DNA of 64,000 bases from Piper betle (lineage: Eukaryota > Streptophyta > Magnoliopsida > Piperales > Piperaceae). Below, piece by piece: positions 33,206-45,351 of the stretch. Numbering within the stretch: position 1 is the stretch's first letter; the number at the start of each line of letters is the position of its first letter. The notes below the pieces were generated by a model. The model did no database searches. It saw only the letters and a program-made list of their open reading frames with translations, and had not been told where the DNA came from. Both the position numbers and the translations under genes were made by a program. Where the stretch lies: positions 1 to 64,000 of the forward strand of contig JAURVB010010299.1 in assembly GCA_033002965.1 (NCBI GenBank), read 5' to 3'.

Positions 33206-36200
33206 TGTAAAACCCACGATTCGAGTTAGGGTTTTATATTCAGAACCGGTCGGGTCGACCGTTATTTTTCTCGAGTTGAGTCAGTTTCAGGACACGTGTA
33301 CCGAGCCGATGCCAGTCGCGTGTATGAGCTATGAGGGTCATGCGTACCCAAGTATATGATGATAACGTCATGAACACAGCAGAACAGAATGAGTTATCAG
33401 ATATATGAGAGTATGCCAGTCATTTTTTTTTATTTTTATATATAGTGGATCGTAGAATTAGTTTTAGGCCGTTTACCGCGTTAGGACGCGTCCGGGCATT
33501 TTGGGTGGGTTGATAGTTCTAGAGCATATCATTATAATTTTTTTGGTGTTGTTTGATTTTACGGGATTTTTCCCGATTTTTATGAATTTTTTTAGGATTT
33601 AATACGAGTTAGTTATGATACCTGACTCGAGCAGGAGACGAGTCAAGTATTATTTACGAGTTTGCCACCCATTTTCACCCCGACTTTTCTCCCCCACGCC
33701 CAAACCCTCGCCGCGCCGCCCCTGTTCGCGCGCCACCGCCGCCACGGCCGGCGCCGCCTGGCCGCCGATCGACGCCGCCCAGCCCGGCCACGGCGTCGCC
33801 CTGCCGCCCCGACCAGGTCCGGCCCCCATCGGACCGCCGCGACGCGGGAAACCACGCCGCGACGCCGCGGCCGCGTTGCGTTTCCGTCGCCAATCCCGCC
33901 GCCGGCGACCAGCGCCGCCGCGATCGGTCGGTCGCCTCAGCACCCTCAGCCTTCCAGCTACCTTCCCCGACTGGAACGGAGGCCGTCGCCACCGTGGCCG
34001 GCCGGATCTAGCGTCCCATTGCCGCCGGCTCTGTTTTGCTGTTTTCCGGCGAGCCGCCGCCTCCAATGGCCACGCTCGAGGTCATAGATGAGTCGGGGTC
34101 GCCGAGCCGGTTCCGAGGGTACCCAACACGACCCCTTTCCGACCAGTAGACGCCGCCGGCGATTGTCGCCGGAAAACCACCGGAAGTCGCCGGAAAACTG
34201 CCGGAAAAATTGGAATTTTTGGAATTTGCCGGAATTCACCGGATCTTCCGCGGGGCTCACCCAAAGGAGCCCGATCGAGCTTCGGACGCCGAGGAGCGCC
34301 GAATTCGAGCTCCGAGACGCGCGACGGAACCCTAGCCGTCGCCGATTGCCGACGACGTGAGGTATAATTACCTCCGATTGATTTCTTTAAAATTGATTAT
34401 GATTGTTAGTGTAACATGCTAGAATTGAATAATTGTCATGATAAACGTATGAGTATGAGTGTAGTGATGATTGCATGATGCAATTAATTGAGAATGAATA
34501 GGGAGTGATCTAATGAGGTAGATCGAGTTGAGCATGATAATCGTGTATGATGTGATTAATGACTAATTAGGGATGAAATGATAAGTTACATGATGAGATT
34601 AAGTGTGAATGAAGGTTCAGCAATCTAATGAGGTAGATCGAGTCTGAGCATGATAAGTGAGTCAGGACGTAACTTAGAAAAACATAATAAAATTGGTATG
34701 AATAGGATGAGTTAGGATTATTTAATTTTATGATTATTCTGATTGTTATGTTGATGGATGATTGCATTGTGATTGTGATGTTATTGAGTTTGATGCATCA
34801 TTTAGTTAGCGGGCGTTAGTATTTAGTTTTGATGTGTAGGTACGGAGTAGGAGCTCGCCGCCTAGGCGCGATGACACGCTTGGAGCTTCTACCAGGTCCG
34901 TTTAGGACTCGTCTTGTTTTACGCTCTTCCATTGTATGTTTATTTTATTATTGCAGGGCGGGTTAAGTGGCGTTTTATTGGATCCCACTTAACTCGGGCC
35001 ATTTAATCGAATATTTCCGGATTAATAACCCCTCGAGGATGAGATCCCTCGAGGATGATTTCGAAAACAAGATCCACCACAAGTTGCCTTCGGGCCTATT
35101 ATATGAATCCCTTCCCAGGCCTATATATATAGTTTTATCGAGTTTTCAGTGAGACGAGAGATGGAGAAACCGACTGCACGTACCATGCAGAGGATGCCGT
35201 GACAGTCAAAGCGGGCTCTGGATTAGTGCCAGCGGACTGTTCCATTCCCGAGGGATCCTGACAACTCCGCGTTTGAGTTCCTCACACCCGGAGAACGTGG
35301 AGGTTTACGGGTACTGTTTAGTACAGCGCATGTCCGGACTTGTGGTTCAAAGGGTACTAAAGGCGACTGCCTGAGAGTACTCGGCCTTCGTGCTCAAGGC
35401 CAGGAGAGATATGGAGGTTCGGAGAGGGCTTAGGATAAAGTTTCATGAGAAGTACTGAAAAAGAAGTGCTGAGAGTAGCACAGTACCAGCAGCAGAGCAG
35501 TAAGTTCGGGATGCTACCGGGTCTGCAGCCCAGTGGCTCCTCAGTAGTGCCCTTCAGAGTGTTCACGTGGAGTATGATGTTTTCTTTCAGATGAGAGTTT
35601 GCTCTCATAGCCAGTTTGTTATAGTTATTTTATTTTCCGGACCAGTAACGCTTGTTACTGACGTTTTTCTTATATATATGTAGGTGATAAGCACGAGATG
35701 GATGAGCCAGCTTGGACGGAGGAGCAATGAGGTCTTGTGCACACACATGTTAGATTTCTGAATGTTTAAATTTGTGTTATTATGTGATTATATTGTGAAT
35801 GACATGTTCAAATGCATGAGACATGATAGAATGTGAAATGATCAGAGTAGCGCAGCGGAAGCGTGATGGGTTAGGACCCAAAGTTCAGAGAATGATGAAT
35901 ATAATAGATTAGAAGTACGTGTGAATGCTATTGTTGCTATACGTATATATGTTTGAAATATACGATTTTGACAGGGTGGCCCCTAATTGTATTTTTAGGG
36001 GAAATTCTGTCCCTTCTATTTTAGAATTTTTACTAATTTTGATTGTAATTGTTTGGTGTGAAATTTAGGTTGCATGTCATCCATGTAGTATCATGTTAGG
36101 GTTTTATGAATTTATCCATGCATGACAAGTCGTATCTACATCTTAAGACGCCGAGATTGGATCCGTATGAGTTAGGTTCGGGTTAGCCAACCTAACCGGG

Positions 36201-36254
36201 GCCTGTAACATGCCGGTTCGGTTCACGAGCGTGAACCGGATTTGGGGTGTTACA
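33206..36254 (+). repeat. 5' LTR of the 9.6 kb element (3049 bp)
   Basis: Begins TGTAAAACCC, ends GTGTTACA. It has a GC-rich stretch (33660-34360), an AT-rich part, and a near-identical last ~1.9 kb compared with the 3' LTR. The main differences lie at about 34390-34540, where the two copies differ by indels and substitutions. All ORFs within it (for example 33615-34091, 35357-35608) are non-coding readings present in both LTRs. Confidence 0.9.
33660..34360. repeat. GC-rich block with GCCGGAAAA short repeats in the 5' LTR
   Basis: A GC-rich stretch with CCGCC-type runs, followed at 34155-34240 by several repeats of the motif GTCGCCGGAAAA. The 3' LTR has the same block (40220-40920) with one extra GCCGGAAA unit near 40755-40790. 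The open frames on both strands are due to base composition. Confidence 0.75.
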
Positions 36255-36257
36255 ACA

Positions 36258-36271
36258 TTGGTATCAGAGCC
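36258..36271 (+). promoter_or_regulatory. Primer-binding site of the 9.6 kb element
   Basis: TTGGTATCAGAGCC, three bases after the LTR end TTACA. It matches the plant initiator Met-tRNA PBS. Confidence 0.9.
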
Positions 36272-39200
36272 ACTCTCGGCCGATTAAGATGTATGATACT
36301 TTTATAGGTGATGTGTGTGCAAAGACTGCTCCGAGTCCAGCTGGCAGGTATGTTTTCGTATATTTTCTTTACTTGCAGATTTTCTTTATAAGTTGTTTAG
36401 ATAGCAGTGTATTCGAGACTTGATCAGAATTATGTGGAACTGACCTTAGTTGAGTTGACAGGTCATTTTATGGGATGATATCAGATTGTTGGTAAGTTAG
36501 ATGTGAGCAGAGCATGTTGTAATGCTGGTAGAGGTAGAAAGGGTATAAGGTTCTCATCTTATACCATATTCGGATGTCAGTAGATGTTAGCAGGAATTTG
36601 ACAGGCTTGTCATGATGGGCTTAGAGACCCACTAATTCTGTCCATTGCATAAGTGAATTAGATGATTGACCAGATGTTAGTGTCTTGCATGTCACCACAT
36701 TAGTCCTGTTTCCATGGGACATGGTGTACATGATAGGAATGAGTTAAAAAGAAAAGGGGTAATAATAAGGAGCTTGAAGTATAGAGATTTAGCAAGTTAG
36801 TTGGCACATGAGATGAGCCACTTCTAGGAGATAGTGATGAATGAGGATGAGTAGTGCGGTGGATCGACAGTTTGATTAGCACTTCACCGCATCCTCCTCT
36901 TCCACTAGTTTATGACCTATGGGCAGAAGTTTTGACTTCCTTTTGCCCGACATAGGTCTTGATATGACGAGGAAAAGATCAGGACTACCATTGCCTGTGA
37001 GATTAGTTATTTGACCAGATTCTACCAGAGATAAGGTGTCAGACCAATGATTGCTGTGTGAGGACTAGTTAACACTGATAGAAGCAGCCACTCTAAATTT
37101 CAGGAGATCAGAGTGGGGTTTAGCATAGGTTGACCATCATATGTGTCAGCATCATGATCCAAACCCCTCTGGATCAGACACGCATGATTGGACAACCTGA
37201 ACCGAGTTAATAGCAGCCAAGATATGGCAGAGATAGTAGTAGATTTACGACGCATGTGAGTAGGATTAGATTTTTCGGCATCTAGGTAGTGCACAACCGC
37301 CGACCGAGTGCACAACCGCCGACCGAGTGCACAACCACCGACCGAGGTGCACAACCGCCGACCGAGTGCACAACCACCGACCGAGGTGCACAACCGCCGA
37401 CCGAGTGCACAACCACCGACTGAGGTGCACAACCGCCGACCGAGTTGCACAACCGCCGACCGAGGTGCACAACCGCCGACCGAATATGCACTACCGCCGT
37501 CCGTGTATTGCTCATCCGCCGACCGATTAAATTAGTTAGATCTTAGTAGGACCAGAATTTGAGGAACAAGATATAACCACAGTGGAAATTAGCAGAACAG
37601 AGAAGAGTTAGGAAAAGTGAGTCATTTGGATGAGATGGCATAGGATCCGACTTCACAGCTCTCTTGCAATTAGTGTTTTGACCTGATACCCTTCAGATGA
37701 ATATTGCAAGATGTCCCCATCAGACACTGTTAGTTACAGTCTCATAGGGATGCGTATGGACAGAGTCAGGGAACATGACAGAGTGACCTCCAGATGGGAC
37801 GGTCACAATGATCAGATTGTGTAGACTGCATGATCGTGCATCCATGGGTCACAACCAGCATGCATACATCAGATGGTTGGTACATGGACACATGCAGTTT
37901 AACCCATGTAGCGATGGGCCAGTAGGCGATAGGGGTTAGGCTTGTATTAGAATATTGGGCATGGATAGAGGGTTAGTGAGGAAGGGTCTTTCAGAGAGAT
38001 ATTGATTTCCTTGTGTTTCGCCAGCACGATTAGGTTCTCACCTTAAACCATAGGATTGAGCCTTGCCCGAGTATAGAGGTACCTTCATGGTACTGATTAG
38101 GTTTTACAGTACAGGTAGATGTTTGCAGATCGATCTTCCAATGAGGATTTCACCCCAACATGAGAGTGGACCAGATGGAGTATATCAGTGTATGCTCATC
38201 TTCATTGATAGCTTTGCTTGAGAGTCTACCACAGCAGTAGTAGTCATGTGAGTCAAGATTAGTGCTACAAATCGGTACGGGACGGCAGGTCACATACCAC
38301 TGAAGAGCGGACGAGACATGTGTCGAACCTCATTATGAGTCCCCGTAGACTTGAGGGGAGACAGTGGTTCTTTGGGTCGTTTGAACCCCGCCCGTTTAGA
38401 AGTGCGTGACTAGTACAGTATCGAGAAACACGTGCCTACTGTTAGTTGATTAAACTAGAGCCACTTAGGAGCCGTTTCTGAGATTTGTCATTGATTGACT
38501 GTTCCACAGACTGATCACCTGTGGCATAGTAAATCATGATGATCTTAGAGACAAGTCCATAGACCTACCAAGGTTTTGGCCACCCAATATGTTACATAGG
38601 GATTTTGTCTCCCCTACTATTTGCATGAAACCTTAACCTTACCATAGATAAGAGTTGTGCAGCAGAAGCATGTGGGCCCATAACCCACAGGTCCCAGGAT
38701 CCCCCGTTTACCTAGCATCAGATATTACATGTGAGGATGAGATGTCCCCATTGAGAGTTCTTGAGCAGTGTGATTAGATTTCCATGAGATTCAGCCTCCC
38801 TTCCTATAACCTAGAGATGTCAGACATAGCAGAGTTTTCACTTGAGGATCCCCACTCACCCTTGTATTAGTTCTACCATCAGTTTATCCAGAGGATTGAG
38901 ATGAGTATACATTGACCAGAGCACATAGCACAGAGCACATGCCACAGACCAGATGCAGACTCCATAGTCCCATACAGAGTATGTTATCATACTCCTTGAG
39001 ACACGCTGTGTATGTACAGGTGTTCTCGCCTCCTTTCAGCAGTAGTTAGTAGTTGTATAGATGTCACCTGAGCCATAGTATGCAGTAGAGAATAACAGCT
39101 ATCCTTGTTCTCATATAGAACAGAGTGAGATATTTGACTCAGGACCAAGTCAACTAGGACCCCGTGAGCGGTCCAGTTCCTTATACAGGGACACTTGAGA

Positions 39201-39750
39201 GTTGGATCTAGACTGGCGACAGTGAGCCATGTAGCTCAATATCCTATACGCCTGTACCTAGCAGGAGACTCATAGCACAGGTTAGGATGGTTGTATGACC
39301 TAGGATGGAGTTTCCCGAGAGTATATGTAGTTGGACTTTTCACATAGATGAGGTTCAGGGACATGGGTAGATGTTAGAAAGTGGTCTTACCCTCGGCATA
39401 GTTTTCCAGACATAGCCCAGATTAGAACTTTGCGATACTCTAGAGTATTTGCTTGACCAACCCAGTAGGCCCTTAGGGGTGATCTAGGTTTTTCCGCCGA
39501 GTTAGTAGTAGGGATCAGAACAGAAGAGCATGATGATGGTAATGTCAGAACAGACACAGGAAGTATAGAATCCAGAATGTTTGAGATGGTCAGCATCACT
39601 AGCATGACTCGCCACGTCGGCACCACTATAGTCAGTGAGGATGTATAAGATTGTTGAACCAGTAGAGGATACGACTGATATGTATCCCAACTTCCAGGAA
39701 CTAGTTTCAGCAGAACCTCCTTGAGTTAAAATTTCGAGGACGAAATTTTT
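36272..39750 (+). other. Interior of the 9.6 kb element, no coding capacity
   Basis: About 3.5 kb with stops in all frames. I looked for gag knuckle, protease DTG, RT YxDD and integrase motifs and found none. It holds a minisatellite (37289-37525), an imperfect hairpin (36914-36958) and otherwise unstructured sequence. It may be a heavily decayed gag-pol or captured DNA. Confidence 0.7.
37289..37525. repeat. 19-20 bp minisatellite (about 12 units)
   Basis: The unit GTGCACAACCGCCGACCGA recurs about 12 times, with units of 19 and 20 bp alternating and an A/G variant (CCACCG/CCGCCG) also alternating, giving a 39-bp higher-order period. The last units (to 37525) are degenerate. ORFs 37100-37535 on both strands are by-products. 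Confidence 0.9.
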
Positions 39751-39765
39751 ATAAGGAGGGAAGGT
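39731..39765 (+). promoter_or_regulatory. PPT and upstream box of the 9.6 kb element
   Basis: ATTTCGAGGACGAAATTTTT (39731-39750) and then AAGGAGGGAAGG (39753-39764), one base before the 3' LTR. It is the plus-strand primer site for reverse transcription. The box is a common sequence just before the PPT in plant Ty3/gypsy elements. Confidence 0.85.
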
Positions 39766-42700
39766 TGTAAAACCCACGATTCGAGTTAGGGTTTTATATT
39801 CAGAACCGGTCGGGTCGACCGTTATTTTTTTCGAGTTGAGTCAGTTTCAGGACACGTGTACCGAGCCGATGCCAGTCGCGTGTATGAGCTATGAGGGTCA
39901 TGCGTACCCAAGTATATGATGATAACGTCATGAACACAGCAGAACAGAATGAGTTATCAGATATATGAGAGTATGCCAGTCATTTTTTTATTATTTTTAT
40001 ATATAGTGGATCGTAGAATTAGTATTAGGCCGTTTACCGCGTTAGGACGCGTTCGGGCAGTTTGGGTGGGTTGATAGTTCTAGAGCATATCATTATAATT
40101 TTTTTGGTGTTGTTTGATTTTACGGGATTTTTCCCGATTTTTATGAATTTTTTTAGGATTTAATACGAGTTAGTTATGATACTTGACTCGAGCCGGAGAC
40201 GAGTCAAGTATTATTTACGAGTTTGCCACCAACATTTTCACCCCGACTTTTCTTCCCCCACGCCCAAACCCTCGCCGCGCCGCCCCTGTTCGCGCGCCAC
40301 CGCCGCCACGGCCGGCGCCGCCTGGCCGCCGATCGACGCCGCCCAGCCCGGCCACGGCGTCGCCCTGCCGCCCCGACCAGGTCCGGCCACCATCGGACCG
40401 CCGCGACGCCGGAACGCCACGCCGAGCGCCGCGGCCGCGTTGCGTTCCGTCGGCGATCGCGCCGCCGGCGACCATCGCCGCCATGATCAGGTGGTCGCCT
40501 CAGCACCCTCAGCCCTCCAGCGACCTTCCCCGACCGGAACGGAGGCCATCGCCGCCCTGGCCGGCCGGATCTAGCCACCCATCGCCGCCGGCTCTGTTTT
40601 AGCGTTTTCCGGCGAGCCGCCACCTCCATTGGCCGCGTCGACCTCATAGATGAGTCGGGCTCGCCGAGCCGGTTCCGAGGGTACCCAACACGACCCCTTT
40701 CCGACCAGTAGACGCCGCCGGCGATTGTCGCCGGAAAACCACCGGAAGTCGCCGGAAAACCGCCAGTAGCTGCCGGAAACCGCCGGAAAATTGGAATTTC
40801 TGGAATTCGCCAGAATTCACCGGATCTTCCGCGGGGCTCACCCAGTGGAGCCCGATCGAGCTTCGGACGCCGATGAGCGCCGAATTTGAGCTCCGAGACG
40901 CGCGACGGAACCCTAGCCGTCGCCGATTGCCGACGACGTGAGGTATAATTACCTCCGATTGATTTATTTAAAATTGATGATGATTGTTAGCATAGCATGC
41001 TAGGATTGATTTATATGTAAGTTGATTGATTGTATGATTGATTCATTAGATAATGATGATATGAGTAGTGAGTAAGCATGTACGTATGATGTGATTAATG
41101 ACTAATTAGGGATGAAATGATAAGTTACATGATGAGATTAAGTGTGAATGAAGGATCAGTGATCTAATGAGGTAGATCGAGTCTGAGCATGATAAGCTGA
41201 GTACGATGTAACTTAGAAGAACACGAATAAAATTAGTATGAATAGGATGAGTTAGGATTATTTAATTTTATGATTATTCTGATTGTTATGTTGATGGATG
41301 CTTGCATTGTGATTGTGATGTTATTGAGTTTGATGCATCATTTAGTTAGCGGGCGTTAGTATTTAGTTTTGATGTGTAGGTACGGAGTAGGAGCTCGCCG
41401 CCTAGGCGCGATGACACGCTTGGAGCTTCTACCAGGTCCGTTTAGGACTCGTCTTGTTTTACGCTCTTCCATTGTATGTTTATTTTATTATTGCAGGGCG
41501 GGTTAAGTGGCGTTTTATTGGATCCCACTTAACTCGGGCCATTTAATCGAATATTTCCGGATTAATAACCCCTCGAGGATGAGATCCCTCGAGGATGATT
41601 TCGAAAACAAGATCCACCACAAGTTGCCTTCGGGCCTATTATATGAATCCCTTCCCAGGCCTATATATATAGTTTTATCGAGTTTTCAGTGAGACGAGAG
41701 ATGGAGAAACCGACTGCACGTACCATGCAGAGGATGCCGTGACAGTCAAAGCGGGCTCTGGATTAGTGCCAGCGGACTGTTCCATTCCCGAGGGATCCTG
41801 ACAACTCCGCGTTTGAGTTCCTCACACCCGGAGAACGTGGAGGTTTACGGGTACTGTTTAGTACAGCGCATGTCCGGACTTGTGGTTCAAAGGGTACTAA
41901 AGGCGACTGCCTGAGAGTACTCGGCCTTCGTGCTCAAGGCCAGGAGAGATATGGAGGTTCGGAGAGGGCTTAGGATAAAGTTTCATGAGAAGTACTGAAA
42001 AAGAAGTGCTGAGAGTAGCACAGTACCAGCAGCAGAGCAGTAAGTTCGGGATGCTACCGGGTCTGCAGCCCAGTGGCTCCTCAGTAGTGCCCTTCAGAGT
42101 GTTCACGTGGAGTATGATGTTTTCTTTCAGATGAGAGTTTGCTCTCATAGCCAGTTTGTTATAGTTATTTTATTTTCCGGACCAGTAACGCTTGTTACTG
42201 ACGTTTTTCTTATATATATGTAGGTGATAAGCACGAGATGGATGAGCCAGCTTGGACGGAGGAGCAATGAGGTCTTGTGCACACACATGTTAGATTTCTG
42301 AATGTTTAATATTTGTGTTATTATGTGATTATATTGTGAATGACATGTTCAAATGCATGAGACATGATAGAATGTGAAATGATCAGAGTAGCGCAGCAGA
42401 AGCGTGATGGGTTAGGACCCAAAGTTCAGAGAATGATGAATATAATAGATTAGAAGTATGTGTGAATGCTATTGTTGCTATACGTATATATGTTTGAAAT
42501 ATACGATTTTGACAGGGTGGCCCCTAATTGTATTTTTAGGGGAAATTCTGTCCCTTCTATTTTAGAATTTTTACTAATTTTGATTGTAATTGTATTGGTG
42601 TGAAATTTAGGTTGCATGTCATCCATGTAGTATCATGTTAGGGTTTTATGAATTTATCCATGCATGACAAGTCGTATCTACATCTTAAGACGCCGAGATT

Positions 42701-42796
42701 GGATCCGTATGAGTTAGGTTCGGGTTAGCCGACCTAACCGGGGCCTGTAACATGCCGGTTCGGTTCACGAGCGTGAACCGGATTTGGGGTGTTACA
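39766..42796 (+). repeat. 3' LTR of the 9.6 kb element (3031 bp)
   Basis: Direct repeat of 33206-36254 with the same termini. The block 41341-42300 looks identical to 34801-35759 over long runs. It differs by an indel zone at about 40970-41090 and one extra GCCGGAAA unit. It is followed by TCAGA (42797-42801), the right candidate target-site duplication. Confidence 0.9.
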
Positions 42797-43106
42797 TCAG
42801 AGCCATTATATTACTGACAATATCTTAAATGAAGATAATTTTGAAATAGATAACCAGATCCAAATTTAACAATAATCTTAGTATTTGTGTATTTTGTGAA
42901 TCTTCATGGGGTTTTTTAATTATCTTTAGTCTTAATTTTAATTATGATAGTAGACTAAATTGAATTAAGAAAAATATTTCATGTTCTGAATTCAAACCAA
43001 CAAGGTGAGCTATAAAAATGATTTAAGCCTGTTAAAAGACTTTTGTTATATTTCCTAACTAAAGCACGACTTTCAAGTCCCTTGTGAAGATTAGATCTTT
43101 ACATGA
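42797..43106. other. AT-rich spacer right of the 9.6 kb element
   Basis: About 300 bases of AT-rich sequence that should be continuous with the spacer left of 33206 before the insertion. No frame or repeat is seen. Confidence 0.5.
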
Positions 43107-43301
43107 ATTGACTTTGCGGGCACAACATGCAGCAAGGCCGTCCCAGATGGACTTGAAAAGAGTTGGGAGTCAGCGAACTTTTTTCGTCAAAGATTCATCA
43201 ACTTTGTGAAAGATATTTCAATGGTAATGTTTGAAGCTGAAAGAAAACCATTCAAACTATTCAATATGGTCACTGGACTTCAATATTGGCGGCATTTTTG
43301 A
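43107..43301 (+). other. Unrecognised exon-like open stretch, 64 codons
   Basis: Open from after TGA (43104-43106) to TGA 43299-43301. It reads IDFAGTTCSKAVPDGL, then EKSWESANFFRQRFINFVKD and MVMFEAERKPFKLFNMV. The composition is protein-like (Trp, Phe, balanced charge) and less AT-rich than the flanks. A CAACATGCAG acceptor-like sequence ends at 43132. I do not recognise the protein, and no neighbouring exon is evident. It could be a relic exon or chance. Confidence 0.3.
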
Positions 43302-43725
43302 AGTTTTTGTTCATCTGATCCTTATCCTACAAGTTTTACAAATTTCAATATTGGAAAAGTCTCATTATTTATAAATGTGCCATTAGATACAACCAACTTC
43401 TAATTATTTATAGATTTGTCATTTAACCCAACCAACTTGATTTATTTGAGACTTTTTAATAAATATAACAAAAAAGCTTTCCAAAAGTTGGATTTGCACA
43501 TAGAGATGCCAAACATAAAAGAATATTCTTTAGCATTCTCAATAATTAGTCATAACTCAAGTTCTCTATTAATAGAGCCACTCATTTTCATTTTTCACAC
43601 ACACTGAAGGCTCTCAAAGTGGTCGGGCTAAAAATTAGTAGAATTTGAGAGAAAACTCAAATAAATTTTGTCCACTAAATTATTGGTATATTTTTTAGGC
43701 TAGTTAAAGCGAAGAGGCAGCCTAG

Positions 43726-43990
43726 TTTGGTTGAGACCATACACTCGCTTGACTCTATTCAGCCCCCTTACTACCTAGTCTTGTCCTAGTCTGGTTGAGC
43801 CCACGTGCTCGTTCGGCTTGGTCCAACCCCCTTGCAAGGCTAGTCTAGCCCTAGTTTGGTTGAGTCCATGTGCTCGCTCGACTCGATCTTGTTCCTTTGC
43901 TAGCCTAGTCTGGATGAGCCTATGCACTTACCTAGATCGGTTGTGGTTGAGTCTACATGCTCGCCCTGACTTAGTTGAGTTACATACTCA
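43726..43990. repeat. Degenerate repeats with TTGGTTGAGxCCA core
   Basis: Variants of the core (TTTGGTTGAGACCAT, TCTGGTTGAGCCCAC, TTTGGTTGAGTCCAT, TCTGGATGAGCCTAT, TGTGGTTGAGTCTAC) start near 43726, 43789, 43855, 43909 and 43942, each followed by a CTCGCTxGACT-like stretch. They form an irregular, diverged minisatellite. The ORF 43818-44024 is a reading of it. Confidence 0.6.
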
Positions 43991-44179
43991 TTTTGCCTTG
44001 TTCCTTGTTGAGTTGAATTCTTGATTTACCTCCTATTGCAGTGGAGTAAAGGAATGATCTTTGTAATTGAATGTTTCTTTCTAAACTTTATACCACAAAG
44101 TAATTATCAATAAAAAGTTTAACTTGTGCCATTTTTCTGTGCAAATTTTATACTTCGTAATTAATCTAATTGCAATATT

Positions 44180-44395
44180 TTAGTGATAAGCGAGCCTTGG
44201 TGTAACCCCGAACTTTAGTATTTGCATCGCATAAGCCCTTAACAAATGAGGTAGCACACTTGATGTGAAGTCATGCATGACTAAAGAAGGAATAAAGTTG
44301 CTGAAAACTTGAAGCCAATAGGCATGACATGCACCCAACAATATTTTTCTATGAATCAAACGTTCATATAAATTATACTCAAAATAACATGTCAA
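44180..44395 (-). other. Unrecognised 71-codon minus-strand frame
   Basis: Reads FEYNLYERLIHRKILLGACH, AYWLQVFSNFIPSLVMHDF and VLPHLLRAYAMQILKFGVT. It looks mildly protein-like in an AT-rich setting, but I recognise no family, and no splice-linked partner is visible. It may be chance. Confidence 0.2.
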
Positions 44396-44556
44396 TTACT
44401 CAATCTATGACTTAAGACAAAGAAAGTAATTAACCTTGGCTAGATCACTAAAAAATCAAAATCATGGTTGTTTTGTTCCCGGGTTCTTTTGGTTGTCCAA
44501 TTTTGATTGTCTTAATTGTTTTTTAGAGTAAAATTACTTCACCTCCTTAAAATAAG

Positions 44557-45351
44557 TCAAATCATCACATAACCATCGTATAATTAAAAAAACATCAAAT
44601 CATCACTTAGCCCTAGGTAGTGGTTTGTATGTTTGATATTAGTGAATTAAATCTGAATCCGACCTATTTAATTTGGATAGAATTTAGATTTGGACTTTTC
44701 GAATATATAATATATCCGAAATATTTGGATCAGATATAAATTTAGGGTGATATGATCAATATCCTATACGAATAGTGATATTTTTATAAAAATATTTTTA
44801 AAATAATAAAAATAATATTTATTACTATTTTCTCTATTTTTAAATTAAAGTCTATATTATTGATATTATTTTAGCCAATTAGGTTAAATTCGTATTAAAT
44901 ACGGGTTTTGCCGCATATTCAGTTCAGATCGGGATATAATAAATGAAATGGATCTAATCTTCAGATTTGGATCAAATATGGAATTGGATTTCTGGTTTCG
45001 GCTTGGATACATACATAGCCATATCCAACTTGAACCAATGTCTAGCCTTAGATTTCTATTTTAAAGAGCTCAAAGTTAGTAATGGGGTGGATGAACGCGT
45101 GCATGGTTTAGTTGCATGCACATCATCCTAAAACCTAGAAAACCTTAACTCATCTTCTCCTTCCTCCTTACAATGACAGAAGATGTGTTAGGGTTTTTGG
45201 GCTTTAGGATGACATGACAAACGCCATGTTGTAATTAATAATATGCTTGGTCGGCACCTATCAATTGTCAACCTTATTATTTTAAACTCTTAAATATTAG
45301 GGGTGGTTAAGTGAAGCTTTTAAAAAGTTGAGTGACTATGTGATGATTTGA
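44557..45351. repeat. Inverted-repeat-bounded segment (about 0.8 kb)
   Basis: TCAAATCATCACATA at 44557-44571 is the exact inverse of TATGTGATGATTTGA at 45337-45351, and the left arm has a further direct variant (TCAAATCATCACTTA, near 44597). The enclosed DNA is AT-rich and non-coding. It could be a degraded MITE or other DNA element; no target-site duplication is evident. Confidence 0.35.

Larger units (their letters stand above)
33206..42796 (+). mobile_element. 9.6 kb non-autonomous LTR retrotransposon (LARD type)
   Basis: Two direct repeats (33206-36254 and 39766-42796) both begin TGTAAAACCCACG and end GGGGTGTTACA. PBS TTGGTATCAGAGCC follows the first; a TTTCGAGGACGAAATTTT box and PPT AAGGAGGGAAGG precede the second. 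Flanks TCAAA and TCAGA match at four of five bases. The 3.5 kb interior has no gag or pol frame. The box and PPT are typical of plant Ty3/gypsy elements, and the long LTRs recall the Del/Tekay group; that link is inference. It is the most complete insertion in the window and, judging from LTR similarity, young. Confidence 0.92.

Noticed and set aside
33615..34360. Overlapping ORFs of 60-158 codons in all frames (also at 40176-40841)
   Set aside because: They lie in a very GC-rich LTR block where stops are rare, occur in both LTRs, and translate to Arg/Pro/Ala-rich strings without any family.
37289..37525. CRISPR-like or coding repeat array
   Set aside because: No spacers, 19-20 bp units and frames open on both strands; a minisatellite inside a LARD.
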